Shown: positions 12,556 to 26,179 of the stretch, piece by piece | Position numbering within the stretch: the first letter of the stretch is position 1 | Layout: every line of letters starts with the position of its first letter | Translations under genes and position numbers: made by a program | The notes under the pieces: generated by a model | Databases searched by the model: none | Told to the model about the DNA's origin: nothing | Seen by the model: only the letters and a program-made list of their open reading frames with translations | DNA from: Adineta vaga | Lineage: Eukaryota > Rotifera | Reading direction: 5' to 3' | Length of the DNA stretch: 64,000 bases | Assembly: GCA_021613535.1 (NCBI GenBank) | Contig: CP075492.1 | Location: 16,120,001-16,184,000 of the forward strand

Positions 12556-13176
12556 TTAGCAATTGTTTGTTCGAATTCTGTTTTCATAATCATTTTTTGT
12601 CATATGACGAATTTCTTTTCGTGAATGTTGACGTGGACTGGAACGACTACGTCGAATATTTTTAAAAGCTAATATTATTAACATAATCATCGTGATACTA
12701 AATATTGTTATTAAGACCATTGATGAATAAGATACAAAATCAAGATAAGTTGGTATTTGATCAAAATAACATATAAAATATGATGGTTACACTTCAATAA
12801 AATTCACTCGAATTAATATATGTAGAAAAAATGTTAACCAAAAGAAAGTATTTATACAACATAAGAAATAAGCAAAACGTTTTGAACTATATAAACGTGT
12901 ATCAACATTCTGTGATGATATTAATAGACGATCAATTGATGCTAAAATAAGAAATGTTGGTAATAATGTTGAAAAATAAAATCCAACATAAAATAATAAA
13001 CATATTAAGAAATAAAATACACATACATTTTTTCGCCAAGATTTTTTCAAAAATATAAATATACTGAAGAAATTTTCAATATTTCCAATGATAAATATTA
13101 TTGGAGCAATGTATTTAAATAAGTAAAGGTTCACTTGATTTAGAAATTCGATGGTATTATTCGATGTTGCATTCAT
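12556..13176 (-). pseudogene. Rhodopsin-like GPCR pseudogene
   Basis: From the ATG at 13176 (MNATSNN) the frame encodes TM1 with GNIENFFSIFIF, then KKSWRKNVCVFYF. It jumps to FSTLLPTFLILASIDRLLIS, the end of TM3 with a DRL motif in place of DRY. This implies an internal deletion of much of TM2 and early TM3. TM4 follows, then an in-frame stop at about 12787. The same frame continues with PSYFICYFDQ, TM5 and an ICL3 basic segment (KNIRRSRSS, KEIRHMTKND) before a final stop at 12556. TM6 and TM7 are absent. Deletion, nonsense codon and C-terminal loss together make function unlikely. Confidence 0.7.
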
Positions 13177-13218
13177 TTTTGTTTTGTTTATTATGCAGAT
13201 ATCGAGTTTAACTTTCAC

Positions 13219-16065
13219 TGTTCTTTTTAAAAATGTTTTGTTGACAGGAAAAATAATAGAAATTTTTTGATTGGCTATGACAAGTCAATTTTAATTCAAC
13301 AGAAATGAATAGACTAATATGATATGAATGTTTTTGATTATTTTATTAGTTATTTTAAGCTAAGTTAATGCTCAATGAAATGGAAAATTATTCGACATAA
13401 AACTATGATCAACATAAAGATAAAGGTTATTGAGGTCATATTTTTTAAAAATCAGTAGATATTTTATGAAAAATCAACCAGAAAGATCATGTAATCTGTA
13501 AATATAAGCTATACAATGTTTAGTTTCCTATTAATCAATATATATATAACCTAAAAAAATAAAAACAATCCATGTTAGTTTTAAAGTATTTAATCAGCTG
13601 TATCACAATTACTTGATTTATGTCAACTTCTTGTATGAGTGAATCAGTATCATTACAAAGATTTATTTTTAACAAAGAACATATTTTATAACTGTGTATT
13701 ATCAAGATTTGGATCGATATTTCAATATAAATTAGATTGATTATCATCAGAATTACTCATCATTGTATGAAATACTTCAGAGTTATTATAGAAAATGTCA
13801 TCGTGATTTTTGCATCAATATGTTTAGATTAAATGGAATGTTCTTATTATACTGATGAAAATATTTATGCAAATACGAATCTCGAGTTATTTAAACGACT
13901 AAAACATAGATATCTTCCTTGTGCAGCAATTCAAAATGGTAATTATGCTTGTGGAAACATCGACGAATTCTTGTATGGAGATGAAAATGAGTGTGAACCT
14001 CTTACTCGAAAGACGATATTTTTCAGAAAAGGAATTGAAGCTACACAAACAAATACATCTTGAAGTACTATGTCGGCTGCTCATGTCTATAACATATTAT
14101 TATAACTACCGATACCTATATTACTAATTATGCAGTCGTCCAACTCTATACTGGATCACATAATCCTCACCAACATTCTCACAATAATTTAAAGTTTTCA
14201 TAAGATGTGCTAAAAGGATGAAGTGAAAGAAATACAAAGTTGATACACTTTAGTCCTTTTTTTTATCTCTGCGAATCTTTATATTCTTGTTTCGTTATTT
14301 ACATGCAGTCTGAGTATGTCATCAAGTAACGTTTTAGGTTGTTTCCAACAGATTTATCTGGTAACAAAAATAGAGATGGCTTTTTACCTTCAATGATTCA
14401 TATGTGGACAAAAAGAGATATAAAAGAGTAATTCTAGAGGGTGAGACATTACATCTTCAGCACACAGATAAAGTTCATTTACGACTCAAGTGATAGATCA
14501 AGCGGTAATAAAGAGAAAATTTTTTATATTTCACATTTATGAAAGAAACTACAGTGATTTAACTAGATCCTTAGACTTTATAGAATGTTATAAAATTCAT
14601 AGAGTTCGACTAGGCATCAGAATTGAGTAGTAAGAATATAATGTTGATTGGAAGAACAAGAGTATCGGGAAATCATGTATCGTAACATTATTAGCCGATT
14701 CAACGAGAATACCCGATGAATTAACTTATGGCAAAATGTGAAGTGGAAACTTATGTGAACAGGATGATTTATTTCGCTGTACCGGTCAGGAAAATAAGAA
14801 ATCTCTAATAAGACGGAAACATTTTATTCATCAAATGATCCAAAAAAATCTGTAGAATCTAAGAACACAGGATTCGCTTTTTCCTCACTGAATAGAATGG
14901 AATAACTCCACGGCATTTAGTGACATCGTGCGTCTGTAAAAGTACAGAAGTATTTGTTAGAGGACAAAAAAAAATAGAGATGTCAGAGGATCATGAATAA
15001 ATGATGTTGAACATGCTTTATTTTATTTCCTTCTTTTTTTTTGTAGCTGATAAGGTATGCACTTACTTTCTTCTATTTAATTTGTTGTTATCACTAAAAT
15101 CTTTTATCTAACTATTTCTAGAAATTGATGTTTTCATGGTAGTTCAAGAAAGTATTTATATATAAATAAATTGAAGTAGTAAGTATTTGTTCAAAAAAAG
15201 AAGTGAAGCTATTTTCTTTGGATATCTATAAATCTATTTGGAAAATTACTGTTCGTTTCAAGTTCAAAATTTACAAGCCAAATGTTGTTCATAATTGTTG
15301 ATAGTTTAGTGCTCCATATGGTGTTTTTAAATGTCTGCGTAAAATGATGTGAAGAGTTTTATAAATTTATGTGATCTTTTTTACTCTTTTGTTTATGAAT
15401 TTAGGATGTTTCAAAACATTCACGCTCCCATTTTTATCCTAAAATCAAACGATCTGATTAAGAATTTTATACCAAATTGTAGCGCGTAAAAAGAATTCAT
15501 GAGTGAGTGCGGAATCACGTAGTCATGATTAACAATGGAAGAAAGAAATAAAGAGAAGAAAAAAAAGGAAACAATGCATGCACATGTTGCACGTACAGAT
15601 AAGAGAAGAGTGGAGAAAAAGAGAATAAATAGTCAGCAGCATTTTTTCAACATTCTTTTTGTTCCTTCCGTTTCTTAAGTGTTTATTACTTGTAAAGATA
15701 ATTTTTTTCGTTACGTTAAAACTAGAACTAATAATCCTTAAATGGCGATAGTTATTTCACATATTTGGCACATCATAGTACAAGATCTTTTAATTATGTA
15801 ACAGGAAATATTTCGTCTAATTAGGGTTATTGATGAAACTGTTTATGCACTTCGATTTGGTATAAAATTGTAAATGAAATCATTTGACCTTATTATAGAA
15901 TCAGCGGAGAGGGATGTAAAGATTTTGAACCATTCTGTATTCATCGGTGCCAAATAGCTAGTTACAGGACAATTTGTCGCGGATAGTTCGTCGTCTCATG
16001 AAAAAGAAAAATTCTATGTGTAACGATGAATTTTCCTGATACCAGATTTATTATTTGTAGAATTA
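13219..16065. other. Long gap, no supported gene
   Basis: AT-rich DNA of nearly 3 kb. The only notable frame is an ATG-started 76-codon ORF at 13833-14063 (+) with five cysteines, but it shows no family signature or exon context. No transposon ends or RNA genes were recognised. Confidence 0.4.
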
Positions 16066-19000
16066 ATGGCAGAAACAATGAACACAACTGGAATGACAAA
16101 GGAAGAACTATTGATCATGACGACAGGAACTCACAAAAGGTATTTCTATTCTTGTTTTGTATGAATAAATACAATCTTTATATTTATCTAACAGATGGTC
16201 CAACACAGTATTTCGTAAATATTTCATTCAGTTTTATGTCAGATTTTGCTCTTTTTAAAAAGTTATCCATATAAGTTTCGACGGATTCATATAAGAAAGC
16301 ATTTTTTTATACTATATTACAAATCTAGAGAAGCCTAATAAGTAGTAATCTGAACTATATCATTTGCCTTCAAGAGTTGTTTGTAAGTCTTTATTGAAAG
16401 AAAGAAATCTTGAATAAATGGCGTTGTATTTGATTTTGCCGCGAATTGAATGGAATATTTATGAAATACTGAAATCATCACTTATATGTCATCAATTAGT
16501 TTATCAGTTCTTGAATATTGGTTTGATTTAGAGAACTTTTGTTCTTCTTTTTCTTTATAGAATCAATGAGGAGACCATAGATGGATACATAATCTTCAGC
16601 ATTCTCTATGGTTTGGGTAAGTGATGTTCGATTTGAATTCATTTGTTCGTCTGATCAGTTATGATAGACAGATGAATTTGTCTTTGGTTATTATAAACGT
16701 GATAATTGTTTAGTTGTCTTCTTGGGTGGTGTGGCTTTTTCAGTTTCCTATGCCATTGTACAAGGAGAAAGAGCCGAAATTATCAAACTTTTGGCTAGGG
16801 TGAAGATGTTATCCTAGGAAGAACTGAGACTTATTATTAACATCAATTTCACTTTATTGTAGAGCTACTTCATCTATCTGTATTGGGTATCCATCATTTG
16901 GATTACGTTTTGTATGATTGATATCCATCGACATCAACGCACTTCAAACAAATTAGATTCAAACCATATAAACTTGGCTGCGAATGATCATCTCACTCGA
17001 AACAAATGTAAATTAGCATCGACAGAAGCAAATAGAAAATCATCAATGGCAACTTATACTGATTTGCAAGCACCTTATGCGTCTGAAGAAGATCAATCAG
17101 ATAATAATGAAGATATACCTACTTCTAATAATCATCGCAATAAATTAAACTCTTTGAAAGATTTTTCACATCTATCATTGACAAAGAAACTGCCGACAGA
17201 TGTAACAGAAGATGTTGAGAATCGTGAGAATGCTCTCAATGCAATCGAACAACATGATTCTAGAATCTATTTACGTGATCGAAAGGACAACATTGTTAAA
17301 CACACTATCGGCTACAATTATGATGATAATTCTACCGTTGGTGGTCTCTATACTCGCATAGGCATCGGAAGTAAGTTGAACAAAAAAAGAAAAAAGGGGG
17401 CCTCTAATATTTAACAAAGATGGGATCACCTTGTATTCTTCCGAATCGAACCGAATAGACGATTTAAACAGGATACCATCGTTTGTTTTAGTTTTTTGTC
17501 TTGGTACAGTGATTCATTCAGCTCTATCGATTCTAAGTAATTTGGAAAATCATTTATGTATACGATGGATATCTGTCATTGATAATTCTTCGCGATTGCT
17601 CTTCAGCTTCATTCAATTCTTCTTTATTTTCAAACACTCGAACGTACGTTATTTTGAAATAATATAGGTTTAACATTGAGTATATTCTTTAGCTCATCAT
17701 TCGGTCTCATCAGAGTTCAGCTCGGTTGGCAATCATGCATATAGTGGTCACTAATTTGTGTGTATGGTAAGTTTACCGTTACTTAAATGAGAAAGACTTT
17801 TTATTTCATTTTCATATTTCGATACAAACATAATGTTTGAAAATAAAAATGTGAAATATTTTAATTCGTTTGATTTTTTTGTAATTTCTCTCGAATTGAC
17901 ATGTGGATGTATCGATTCTAGTTGATTATTTATTTGTAATCATAAACGATCTTTATTCCATATTGAACACTAATTTTTCGATATTTATGATTATCATAAG
18001 ATAATATTTTATAACGTATTTTAATAGGTTTCGCATGGTCGTCGTTGAAACTAAGTCGCAGATCTTGGAAATGAGAGAACATGGAGTAGGTTTAGCACAA
18101 CACAGTAGTACTGTTAATCACTTGACTAATGGTGAGTATTCTTTATCATATTTCTTTTATTCGCCTTTAACAAATTTCTCCAAATTGAAATAGCCAATCA
18201 AAGCATAATCTATCCTTCTCGTCATTTATTGAGCTTCAATCGGGAGTGTTTCAAGTTACGCGCCACTGGTTTACCAATTAGTACATTCATCTACGAAGGA
18301 TACATGAGATTGACACCAATTCTATATCCATGTACAATCGAATTTAGTCTCATGTGTCTCACAGTAAGTTCTCCTAGTTTTTAAACTCATTGCTATACAT
18401 TCTAACTGACTCTATCTAGTTGTTCTGTCTGATTTGGAAAAATATCGATAAAATATTTCTCCGTAAAATATCAGATAATGCATCGACAAAAAATGTTTTC
18501 TTGGTAAATTGTCATGCATCGTCAAAAGGTCTCTTTGCTGGATTGATCGTTTTCTCCTGTACAATGCTTTCGATCATTCTTTATGGTGTTTTACGACACA
18601 AATCGGATGATTCTGTCCATACGACACAACCTTCATTGGTTCATACGCATTCCAATGCACATATAGCAACAATATCGGATCCAACATTCTACGCTAATGC
18701 CATTCTTGAAATTGCTAATCTGTGTCTGTTGACGCTTTCGTTATGTGCCACTGTGTGGTCATTAATTCAAGTTCGCAAATTGAACTATCATCGCACAACA
18801 TCACGTGAGATAGAAAAGTAACAAAAAAAAAAGATGTTCCAATGTTATTTTGTCGAATAGGTTTCGATGATGTTCTCATGATTGTATCATTGACAGGCAT
18901 CTATTTGTATTCGGTCTTCAGTGCTTTCGCTATCATAAGCAACTTATCTTCATCAACATGGATTGCCCATGTCAAATTAGCAGTGATTATTTTAGGTATG

Positions 19001-19397
19001 ATACATAATTTTGCACGAGAGAATTGATAGATTAATTACCGACTAATCCTTTGTAGAATTCGTTGAAGGTACCGTGCACGCATTGTTCATTCTTATTGTG
19101 TTGCGCAAACGTATGAGACCAACTAGTAAACATGAATATCCAGCGCGCGAAATGATCGCTCTCTTAATTATACTTGATTTGAGTCTCTGGATTCAAAAAA
19201 CGACAACTACGACTAAATTTGAAGCTAATACAACTCAGCTGAACTTCTACAATGTTATTCCATGGTCGATCATTGCTGCAACCGCTACACCTCTTCAAAT
19301 ATTTTTTCGTTTTCATGCATCTGTTTGTCTTTCAAGTGTTTGGGGAGATATGTACAAATTACCGGTGTACGACCCAGTATCTTCTAGTGATTTGTGA
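16066..19397 (+). CDS. Otopetrin-like proton channel
   Basis: Eleven exons join in phase: 16066-16139, 16561-16616, 16714-16799, 16863-17370, 17492-17643, 17693-17766, 18028-18131, 18194-18363, 18420-18804, 18861-18995 and 19057-19397, giving about 694 aa. About twelve hydrophobic segments are visible. Otopetrin hallmarks: GYIIFSILYG in TM1, ARLAIMHIVVTNLCVW in TM5, LYPCTIEFSLMCL in TM6, the CHASSKGLFAGL stretch before TM7, EFVEGTVHALFIL in TM10, and FFRFHASVCLSSVW near the C-terminus. Otopetrins are plasma-membrane or vesicular channels that conduct protons into the cell. A long polar loop (roughly residues 100-230, Asn/Ser/Asp-rich) lies between TM2 and TM3. A splice-acceptor-like TTTGTAG stands just before the start ATG, so a 5' UTR intron or trans-splice site is possible. 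The second intron is over 400 bp, long for this window. Confidence 0.87.
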
Positions 19398-20116
19398 TCT
19401 TTTTTTTAGTGCATGTTATTCTTTTTTGTATCCGTCTTGTAAATCATACATATATAGATGTAGAATGACTTTTGTTGCCCATTTTCAATACAAATGCAAT
19501 GATAAAGAAGAACAGCTATTTTGGGTTTCGGCTCTACTATAATCACAACGTGGTAACATACATTAGCTGTCTCATTTATATTTCAAAAGAATCAAACTTT
19601 TTCATTTTTATGTCTTTCCTGCTATAAAAACTAACTTTTTGTCGTTTGCATAAGATTTTCAAGAATGATTTGTTTTCATAGAAAAGTCAAACAAAATGAA
19701 GAGAATGTGATATGAAAGAGATGTTTATCTGTCACAAATATAGCAGTATTATATGCCTTCTTAATCATGTATCACGAATAATTATCTATATCAAGTGTGT
19801 AGTGAACATAATCAAACAGAATTCTATATTTTTATTTTCATTCTATCCATCAAACATCGTGCACAAAAGTTCTTATGGTTATATAAATAAATTAAATACA
19901 ATTGTAAGGTTTCTCTTAAGGATAATACAACACTTCCAATTTCATAGGAATGTGCTATAAAACACAGAATTGCAGTGATAATATCATTTTTCCCTTAATG
20001 TATCTGAAGATTTGAGTATTGACAATGCAGTCAATTCTTGACAAATACAGTTATGTGCTTGGTCTTATCAATTATTTTATTTGTTGAAAACTGACCTACA
20101 GTAATCAGTTAATCAA

Positions 20117-20199
20117 GTGCGTGTGGGTGTTGGTGTGAGACTCATGTGTTAATATGTTATCCCCACACCTACCCAAACCCTCAACACACCCACACCCTT
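20117..20199. repeat. Telomere-like hairpin element 2
   Basis: GTGTGGGTGTTGGTGTG on the left is followed about 30 bp later by C-rich CCCCACACC...CACACCCACACCC: an imperfect inverted repeat of telomere-like sequence. About 100 bp to its right lies a fragment of the two-TM Cys-rich family. Confidence 0.7.
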
Positions 20200-20302
20200 T
20201 TAAATGTACTTCAATTTTCTTTCAAAATCTTATGAAATTTCTATATTATTTCCATATTTTAATATCAATATTCACGTTTTTTAACTACACCAGTTTTTCT
20301 TT

Positions 20303-20384
20303 TGTACTTGGTTGTAATCCAATTGAATCATTATTTCGATCAACTTTATCTTGTCTTTACAATGAAACATGTTTACAATCATAA
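20303..20384 (+). pseudogene. Two-TM Cys-rich family, small fragment
   Basis: A short frame reads LGCNPIESLFRSTLSCLYNETC and then stops. It matches the late-ectodomain landmark of the tandem family at 3.9-7.8 kb (GC.P.ESL.RSTLEC.YN.TC). Nothing else of the gene is recognisable on either side. The left flank carries a telomere-like hairpin. This is a dead relic. Confidence 0.65.
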
Positions 20385-20407
20385 CAAGAAAAAAACACGA
20401 AGTTATT

Positions 20408-23400
20408 TTATGGATCTTGATCTTGTCCTAATCGTTTAACTGTAACATTTGAATCGACACGATTTCTATGTTTTTTCTTTTTTTTCTTTGTTGAATTGTT
20501 TGATGTTCCGATATTCATATTATTTTCTGTATTGGATTTTTCAATTGAAACATGATCAACACGAATAGTATTTCTTGATTCATTTCTTGATTTATCCGCA
20601 AGAGGAGAAAATGAAATATTTGATATCCAATGATTGGAATCTTTTTCAGGTAGTGCATGAATAATACGAATTGAATGTGATGATTTATGTGAGACAGGAG
20701 AATTGTTATCGTTATGTAAATGAAGAGTTTGTTTAGTAGATGATATACGATCAACACGAATGTTATTATGGGATTCATTTCCAGTTTGATTTGATATGGG
20801 AGAAACAAATGATGGAACTTTTATTATACGAATAGGAGATGATAAAGAATGATGTGATTCTTTTAAAGATTGAGATGATAATAAATTATTTATACGAGTA
20901 ATCTGAACATTATCTGTATTTTGAGATGTTGATCGTTCTTCTTCTTCTATAATATTATTCTTCTTTTGATTTGAATTTACTCGTGATATTTTTCTATTAT
21001 CATTATTTAATGTTTTTATAATTGGTAATTCATTATTCGGTGATTTCATTAAATGTTTATTTCTTGATTCATTTATTCTTTCATTAAGTTTTACTTTTTG
21101 AACAGAAACACCAGATATTGATGTTGGTGTTGTTTGATTATAATCATCATTTATTGAAAGTGAACTATCTCTTCCTAAATCAATTAATTCAGTTTCTTCA
21201 ACATTTGCAGTAACACAATCTTTTGTATCACTTAATGAACTTGATAATGTATTTGGACTTTCATTTGATCGACGAAAATGAAAATATTTCTTTCGTGGAA
21301 TTGTAAACATATCTGGTGAGATTGATTCGTGTAACCAAATACAATCAGGATTAATACAATGATCAATATGATATAGTTCATTATTTCCTTCTTTTTCAAA
21401 TCCATATAAACGATTACCAAGTAAACTATGAAATATTATAAAACAATCAATGTTTTTTCTTATTATTATTTGAAAATATACATACCAACAATAACGACAA
21501 CAAAAACAACAAATTAAACTTAAAGCAAGAAGACTTAAAACACCGATAATACTTCCAATCAATGGCCAATTGATTGGATCAGCTAAAATTATAAAATTAA
21601 ATTTTATATTGATAAGAAAAAAGAAGAAAATAAACGTTTTTTTGTTGTAGTTGTTGCCGTTGTTGAGGTTGTAGATGTTGTTGAAGTTGTTGTACTTGTT
21701 GTAGATGTTGTGGATGTTGTTGATGTCGTCGATGTTGTTGATGTTGTCGATGTTGTTGATCTGAAATAGTATAGTTACGAATTTATATAAATATATATAT
21801 ATATATCAAGTTTGTTTTTACGTAGTGCTACTTGTTGAAGATGTAGATGACGTAGAACTAAAAGTAAATAAGAAATTTATTCGAAGAGAAAAAGTTTTGT
21901 GAAAGATTACGTCGTAGCTGACGTGCTTGTTGTTGATGTACTACTTGTACTAGTTGAACTTGTGCTTGTTGAACTTGTCGAGGTGCTATAATGAAGTTAA
22001 TTTCAAAGTTATCAAAGAATATTTTTTCATATCGTCTTTAACCTGCTACTACTTGTCGAGGTTGTTCTAATTAAAATAAAATCATAGACAGAGTTATAAA
22101 ATCGAATATACTTACGACGTTGTTGTCGAACGACATGGTTCACCTGGACATGAACAAATAGGTTTATCAGATACAAAGAATTTAAAACAATATTGGGCTG
22201 ATTGAGATTTTTTACTACAACAACGAAAAAAAAACAATTTTTTCCTTTGTTCAAGATACTATTCTAATTCTCAACTTGTCAATAGCCATTGTACACATTA
22301 CTTGATAACCCAGTTGGGCATTCGTCGGTGACCATGTTAGATTTCGATAGTATAGTGTGGAACTCTGTTGAACAAGATTTCCTTTGATCATTCCAGTAAA
22401 CGAAAGTGTGGAAATATCGGAAATACTACTGGGCTGAGGACAACTATTCACTGCGTAAACTTGTGATTGATATGTTTGACCAAGACCAACAGCAATACAT
22501 TCTTGTTCTTGAGGAATACCAATGATTTCAGGTGGTGTTGGGCATGTTGGTGAAGGAACAACATGAGCAAGAAACTGAACAGGTACTGAACTTAATGGTG
22601 TTGAACTTGATGAACTTGTAAAATCTTCAACCTAGAAGTAACAGACAAAAATATTACTGCGAACAAAAAAGACCGAAACATAACTGACCACAACTGCGAC
22701 AGCGTACCACGCGTCATTTATTGTACCAGTAATAATCATTGTACAATTAGGAAAGATTTGTGTGCCGGATGGGAGTGAACCGGGTGGACAAACATCACCA
22801 CATTCATTAACTCCAGCACTGTTTGTTGCCCATCGACATCTCAAATTATCACCATCAGCATCACCTACTGGAATTTGAATGACTGTACGTACATTCCTAG
22901 GAATATTAATAGGTGACATCATCGTAGCAACAGGTGCGTTATTATAGAGACCAGTATCTGGTCTTTTTTTTAAATTGATACGTGCTGAAATGGCCCAATT
23001 GGCAGAAGAATCTGTTTGTAGGTCACGCCAAGCCCAGCCTTCATAAGCCACTGAAAAATCATCATTTACAGCTAAGTAACGTATGTCTGTACGTTGACCA
23101 ATAGAAACATCACCAACAGTTGAAAAATCAGTACAATATGGAATAACAGGAATATTAGAATATCCAGTTGAACCAGAACCACAATTGTATATACATACGA
23201 GTCTTTCAGCCGCAACGTCCCTGTCATCAACGTCGACGATCAATCCACTCCCGGAAATTAAACTATTCGTACATTTCATTTCAGTATAAGTCCAGGAGTA
23301 CGTTTGAGTAATAGCAACAGCAATTGGCGATCCTGTAGCTGATGCATTTACGGGCTTCCATGTTATCGTACCACCAAGAAAATGTTCACTATTTACGAAT

Positions 23401-23444
23401 AAAATTCTCCAAAAACATATATAAACTAGGAATATCTTTTTCAT
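20408..23444 (-). CDS. Type I membrane protein with mucin-like stalk
   Basis: Exon 1 (22689-23444) begins with a signal peptide (MKKIFLVYICFWRILFVNS) and an ectodomain starting EHFLGGTITWKP. Later come paired Cys, a DDRD acidic patch and NAPVATMMSPI. Exon 2 (from 22631) continues in phase with VEDFTSSSSS and a second region containing CPQPSS. A later exon encodes YCFKFFVSDKPICSCPGEPC. Several very small exons between about 22100 and 21620 encode Ser/Thr-only tracts (STTSTT-type), a mucin-like stalk. The final exons encode a TM (WPLIGSIIGVLSLLALSLICC), a Cys cluster, and an Asn/Ser-rich cytoplasmic tail with repeated NES(R/H)N..IRVD motifs; an intron at about 21427-21484 interrupts just after the TM. 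I recall HFLGGT(I/V)TW ectodomains in other invertebrates but cannot name the family. The role is probably surface recognition or adhesion (inference). Stalk exon boundaries are uncertain. Confidence 0.7.
21650..21765 (-). repeat. Thr/Ser codon repeat in mucin stalk
   Basis: An imperfect trinucleotide-type tract (ACA/TCA/ACC codons) within the membrane-protein gene encodes an almost pure Thr-Ser run. It probably varies in length between alleles. Confidence 0.75.
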
Positions 23445-24240
23445 TGGGAAGAAAATGTTATCGATGTTTCATGCAAATATAGAATAAAACTGACAGAAAA
23501 AATTCAAATATTCATTATGTTTTGTCTGTATTTGTATGAAATGAAAAACAGAACAGAATTTTTTTTTATTTTGTATTCAATTGAATATGTTATTTCTAAG
23601 GTTTACAGTTGAAGCTCTAGCATCGCTCATTTTTACTCATTATTTTATACTGGCATACTTTCTTCTAATTAGATTTCTGTTTTTTCTAATTAAATTAAAG
23701 CGAAAGTCATACCGATGACTTCTTTTGTTAGATATGAAAAAGAATTCATATTCATAGATCTAACGAACAAAGAGAACATTTGTCAAAAATGAATTATGGT
23801 TTTAGAAGAGTATTTTCAGTATATACGCTAGAGATTCATTGAAATAATATCAAAAAGAACTTTTCATTACTTTATTAGATATTTTCAAAAGTATGTTGTC
23901 AACAGTAATGCACTTGATGTGATCATTATGTATTCAAATGGTGTATTTCTTTCATAAAAAGACTGTAGGATGAAAATGAATTTGCACTTGTGTTTCATTC
24001 TTTGTGAACAATGCAGAGTATATCGTAAAAACGAACTACAAGTTCTTTATTTTGAATAAATTGGTTTGATTAACGAGAAAAAAGAAAGGATTTTTTTCGT
24101 TTGACTTTCTCATTTGTGAGTCGAATTCAAATCGATAAGTCACTTTCATTCCTGCATGAAAAATCTCATCTTTATTTTATCAAGTTTTACTTGAGCTGAT
24201 TTCATTTCCATCAAATCATAAAGATTTTATACTGCCTATT
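23445..24240. other. Intergenic, nothing recognised
   Basis: AT-rich DNA between the start of the mucin-stalk gene and telomere-like element 3. It probably includes the promoter of the former, but no motif can be singled out. Confidence 0.45.
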
Positions 24241-24315
24241 TCTTGAGGGTGGGTGTGGGTGTGGGTGTAGGGTGTGGGGTTAGTGCGGATGTATCTTCCT
24301 CAACCACACTCACCT
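24241..24315. repeat. Telomere-like hairpin element 3
   Basis: TCTTGAGGGTGGGTGTGGGTG with further GTGGG units, then a C-rich right part (CCTCAACCACACTCACC). The right end abuts, and supplies the last codons of, the ABCC pseudogene frame. Confidence 0.8.
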
Positions 24316-25640
24316 TCAACTTCTAATACTTTTTTTAATTGTTCATTGGTAAAATGTTGAAATGGACCAATTAAACGAAATAAGGATTGAGAAATCAATG
24401 ATTTTCCATCACCAGTTCTTTCGAAGACAACGATTTTATTTCGTGGAATAATTTTGAAATTAATTCTTTTTAGAACTGGTTCAAATTCTGATTCTTCCTT
24501 AGTAACAATTCTTTTCTTCGAGCAAATATAAAGATTCATCACTTGTCGTAAAATTTTCCGCTTCTATCGATTGTCGAATAGTCCATTGAAAAATTTCAGT
24601 TCAATTTATAGATTAAGATAAAGCTCAAGCAACTGCTGAAAAATACTAATTTAACGATCTGTATAAATAAAAAAGAAAGAAAATATGTGAATTTGCATTG
24701 ATTTTTGTTGAAGAAATAAAGTGAAAAATTCAGTTGAATCTGAAACCATAGTAAATGATTGTATTTGTATCATAAAATTTCATAGAATCTTAATAAAATA
24801 TATAAAATACCTTTAAATATATTATTATGTAATACAGATTCACCACGTAACAGATTAAATGAAAGAAATATTTAATCAACTACCAATGACTAAACCAAAA
24901 TAAACATAAGCATAACGAACTTCACGTTGATTTGTTGTTTTCTATAAATCGTTCGATGAATCTTATTTTTCAATTTGACCATTATTTAGTAAAATACAAT
25001 GATCAAATTCGATTTGATGTATACCTAACATTCGACTTTTGTTTTTCTTACAATTCATTCATTAAAATCGATCATCAAATAAATAAATATTTTTATCAGT
25101 ATATAAAAGCACGTGTAAGAGATAAACGTGATGTTTGTCCGCTACTTAAATTCACATCTTTTTCACCAATATTTGTATTAAATCTGCAAATAATTGAGAA
25201 AATAGAATATTCTGACGAATTGTTCCATAAAAGCTCTAAGTAGTTTGACTTGTATCTTTCATTAACAAAATTTCATCAAGAATCGCTGCTAAACGTGAAG
25301 ATTTACATGAACCTATCGCACTGATAATTCCAATTAATATCAACCAATTTTCAGCAAATAAAGGTAAAACAAACAAATAAAATATCCATATTAATCGCAC
25401 AAATTTGCTTCACTTTAAGATTTATTTAATTATTTTCACATGTTTATCTGATTATTTAATTGTATAAGAGAACAAGAAAAAGTCATCAGCGGATCAAATT
25501 AAGATAAAAACAATGATTTCTTCAAATAGTGTTTCTCATATTTGGTGTAAACTAACATTTAATTCTTTCAATTTCTCCACATTATTCGAAATGAAATTAA
25601 CAATTTGATCTGTCGTTGTTTTGATTAATAAACTTGTTCA
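24316..25640 (-). pseudogene. ABCC/MRP-type ABC transporter pseudogene
   Basis: Pieces of an ABCC transporter occur in order on this strand, in changing frames. Near 25630-25560 there is a TMD1-like KTTTDQIVNFISNNV. Near 25360-25260 lies LIGIISAIGSCKSS, a degenerate NBD1 Walker A. A GTIRQNILFSQ segment follows near 25230. Near 25110 comes LSSGQ (signature, normally LSGGQ), then a Walker B-like IYLFDD. At about 24600-24540 is QWTIRQSIEAEN. At 24540-24320 is the start of NBD2 (LKRINFKI..NKIVVFERTGDGKS, Walker A altered) ending in QLKKVLEVEG at telomere-like element 3. Key ATP-binding glycines are changed, frames are broken and the rest of NBD2 is missing, so the gene is dead. Confidence 0.75.
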
Positions 25641-26179
25641 TAATCTTTTATAAATTATCGAAGAAAATCCAAATTCGTATATGTAAACCAACACGAGTTA
25701 ATAAAAAGAAATATTATTGATTTGAAATTACTTGAATAACATTTAACAATCCTTAACCATCCATAGTATCAATATACCGAGTTATTTGAAGAGATTTCTT
25801 TTGTTTTTTTCTTTCGTCGTGTTTGAAGAATAAAAATTACCTTTGTTTGTTCTTTTACTTGGAGAATCAAAAAGTGATGTCATTTCTTGGGGATGTGTAA
25901 TTTTATTCTAAATTGATTTGATGGTTTTTATCAATGATGAAATAAAAGCTTTTTCATTCAAAAGATTTCAAATTCAACTTATATTTTTTACGTTCCTTTC
26001 ATTGATTTGATAGGAGAAAAATACGAATTAGGTAGTGATGGCAGTTCGGCACCTTTTCAAATCTTACATACCAACTTGTTTTCGTGTTCAAGTTCCTAGA
26101 TTTTTCGCTTGATGATTTGACTATAGTGAAGAAAGAGAAAAAATCATTTCATTATATCAAACAAAAATATATTTTCTAA

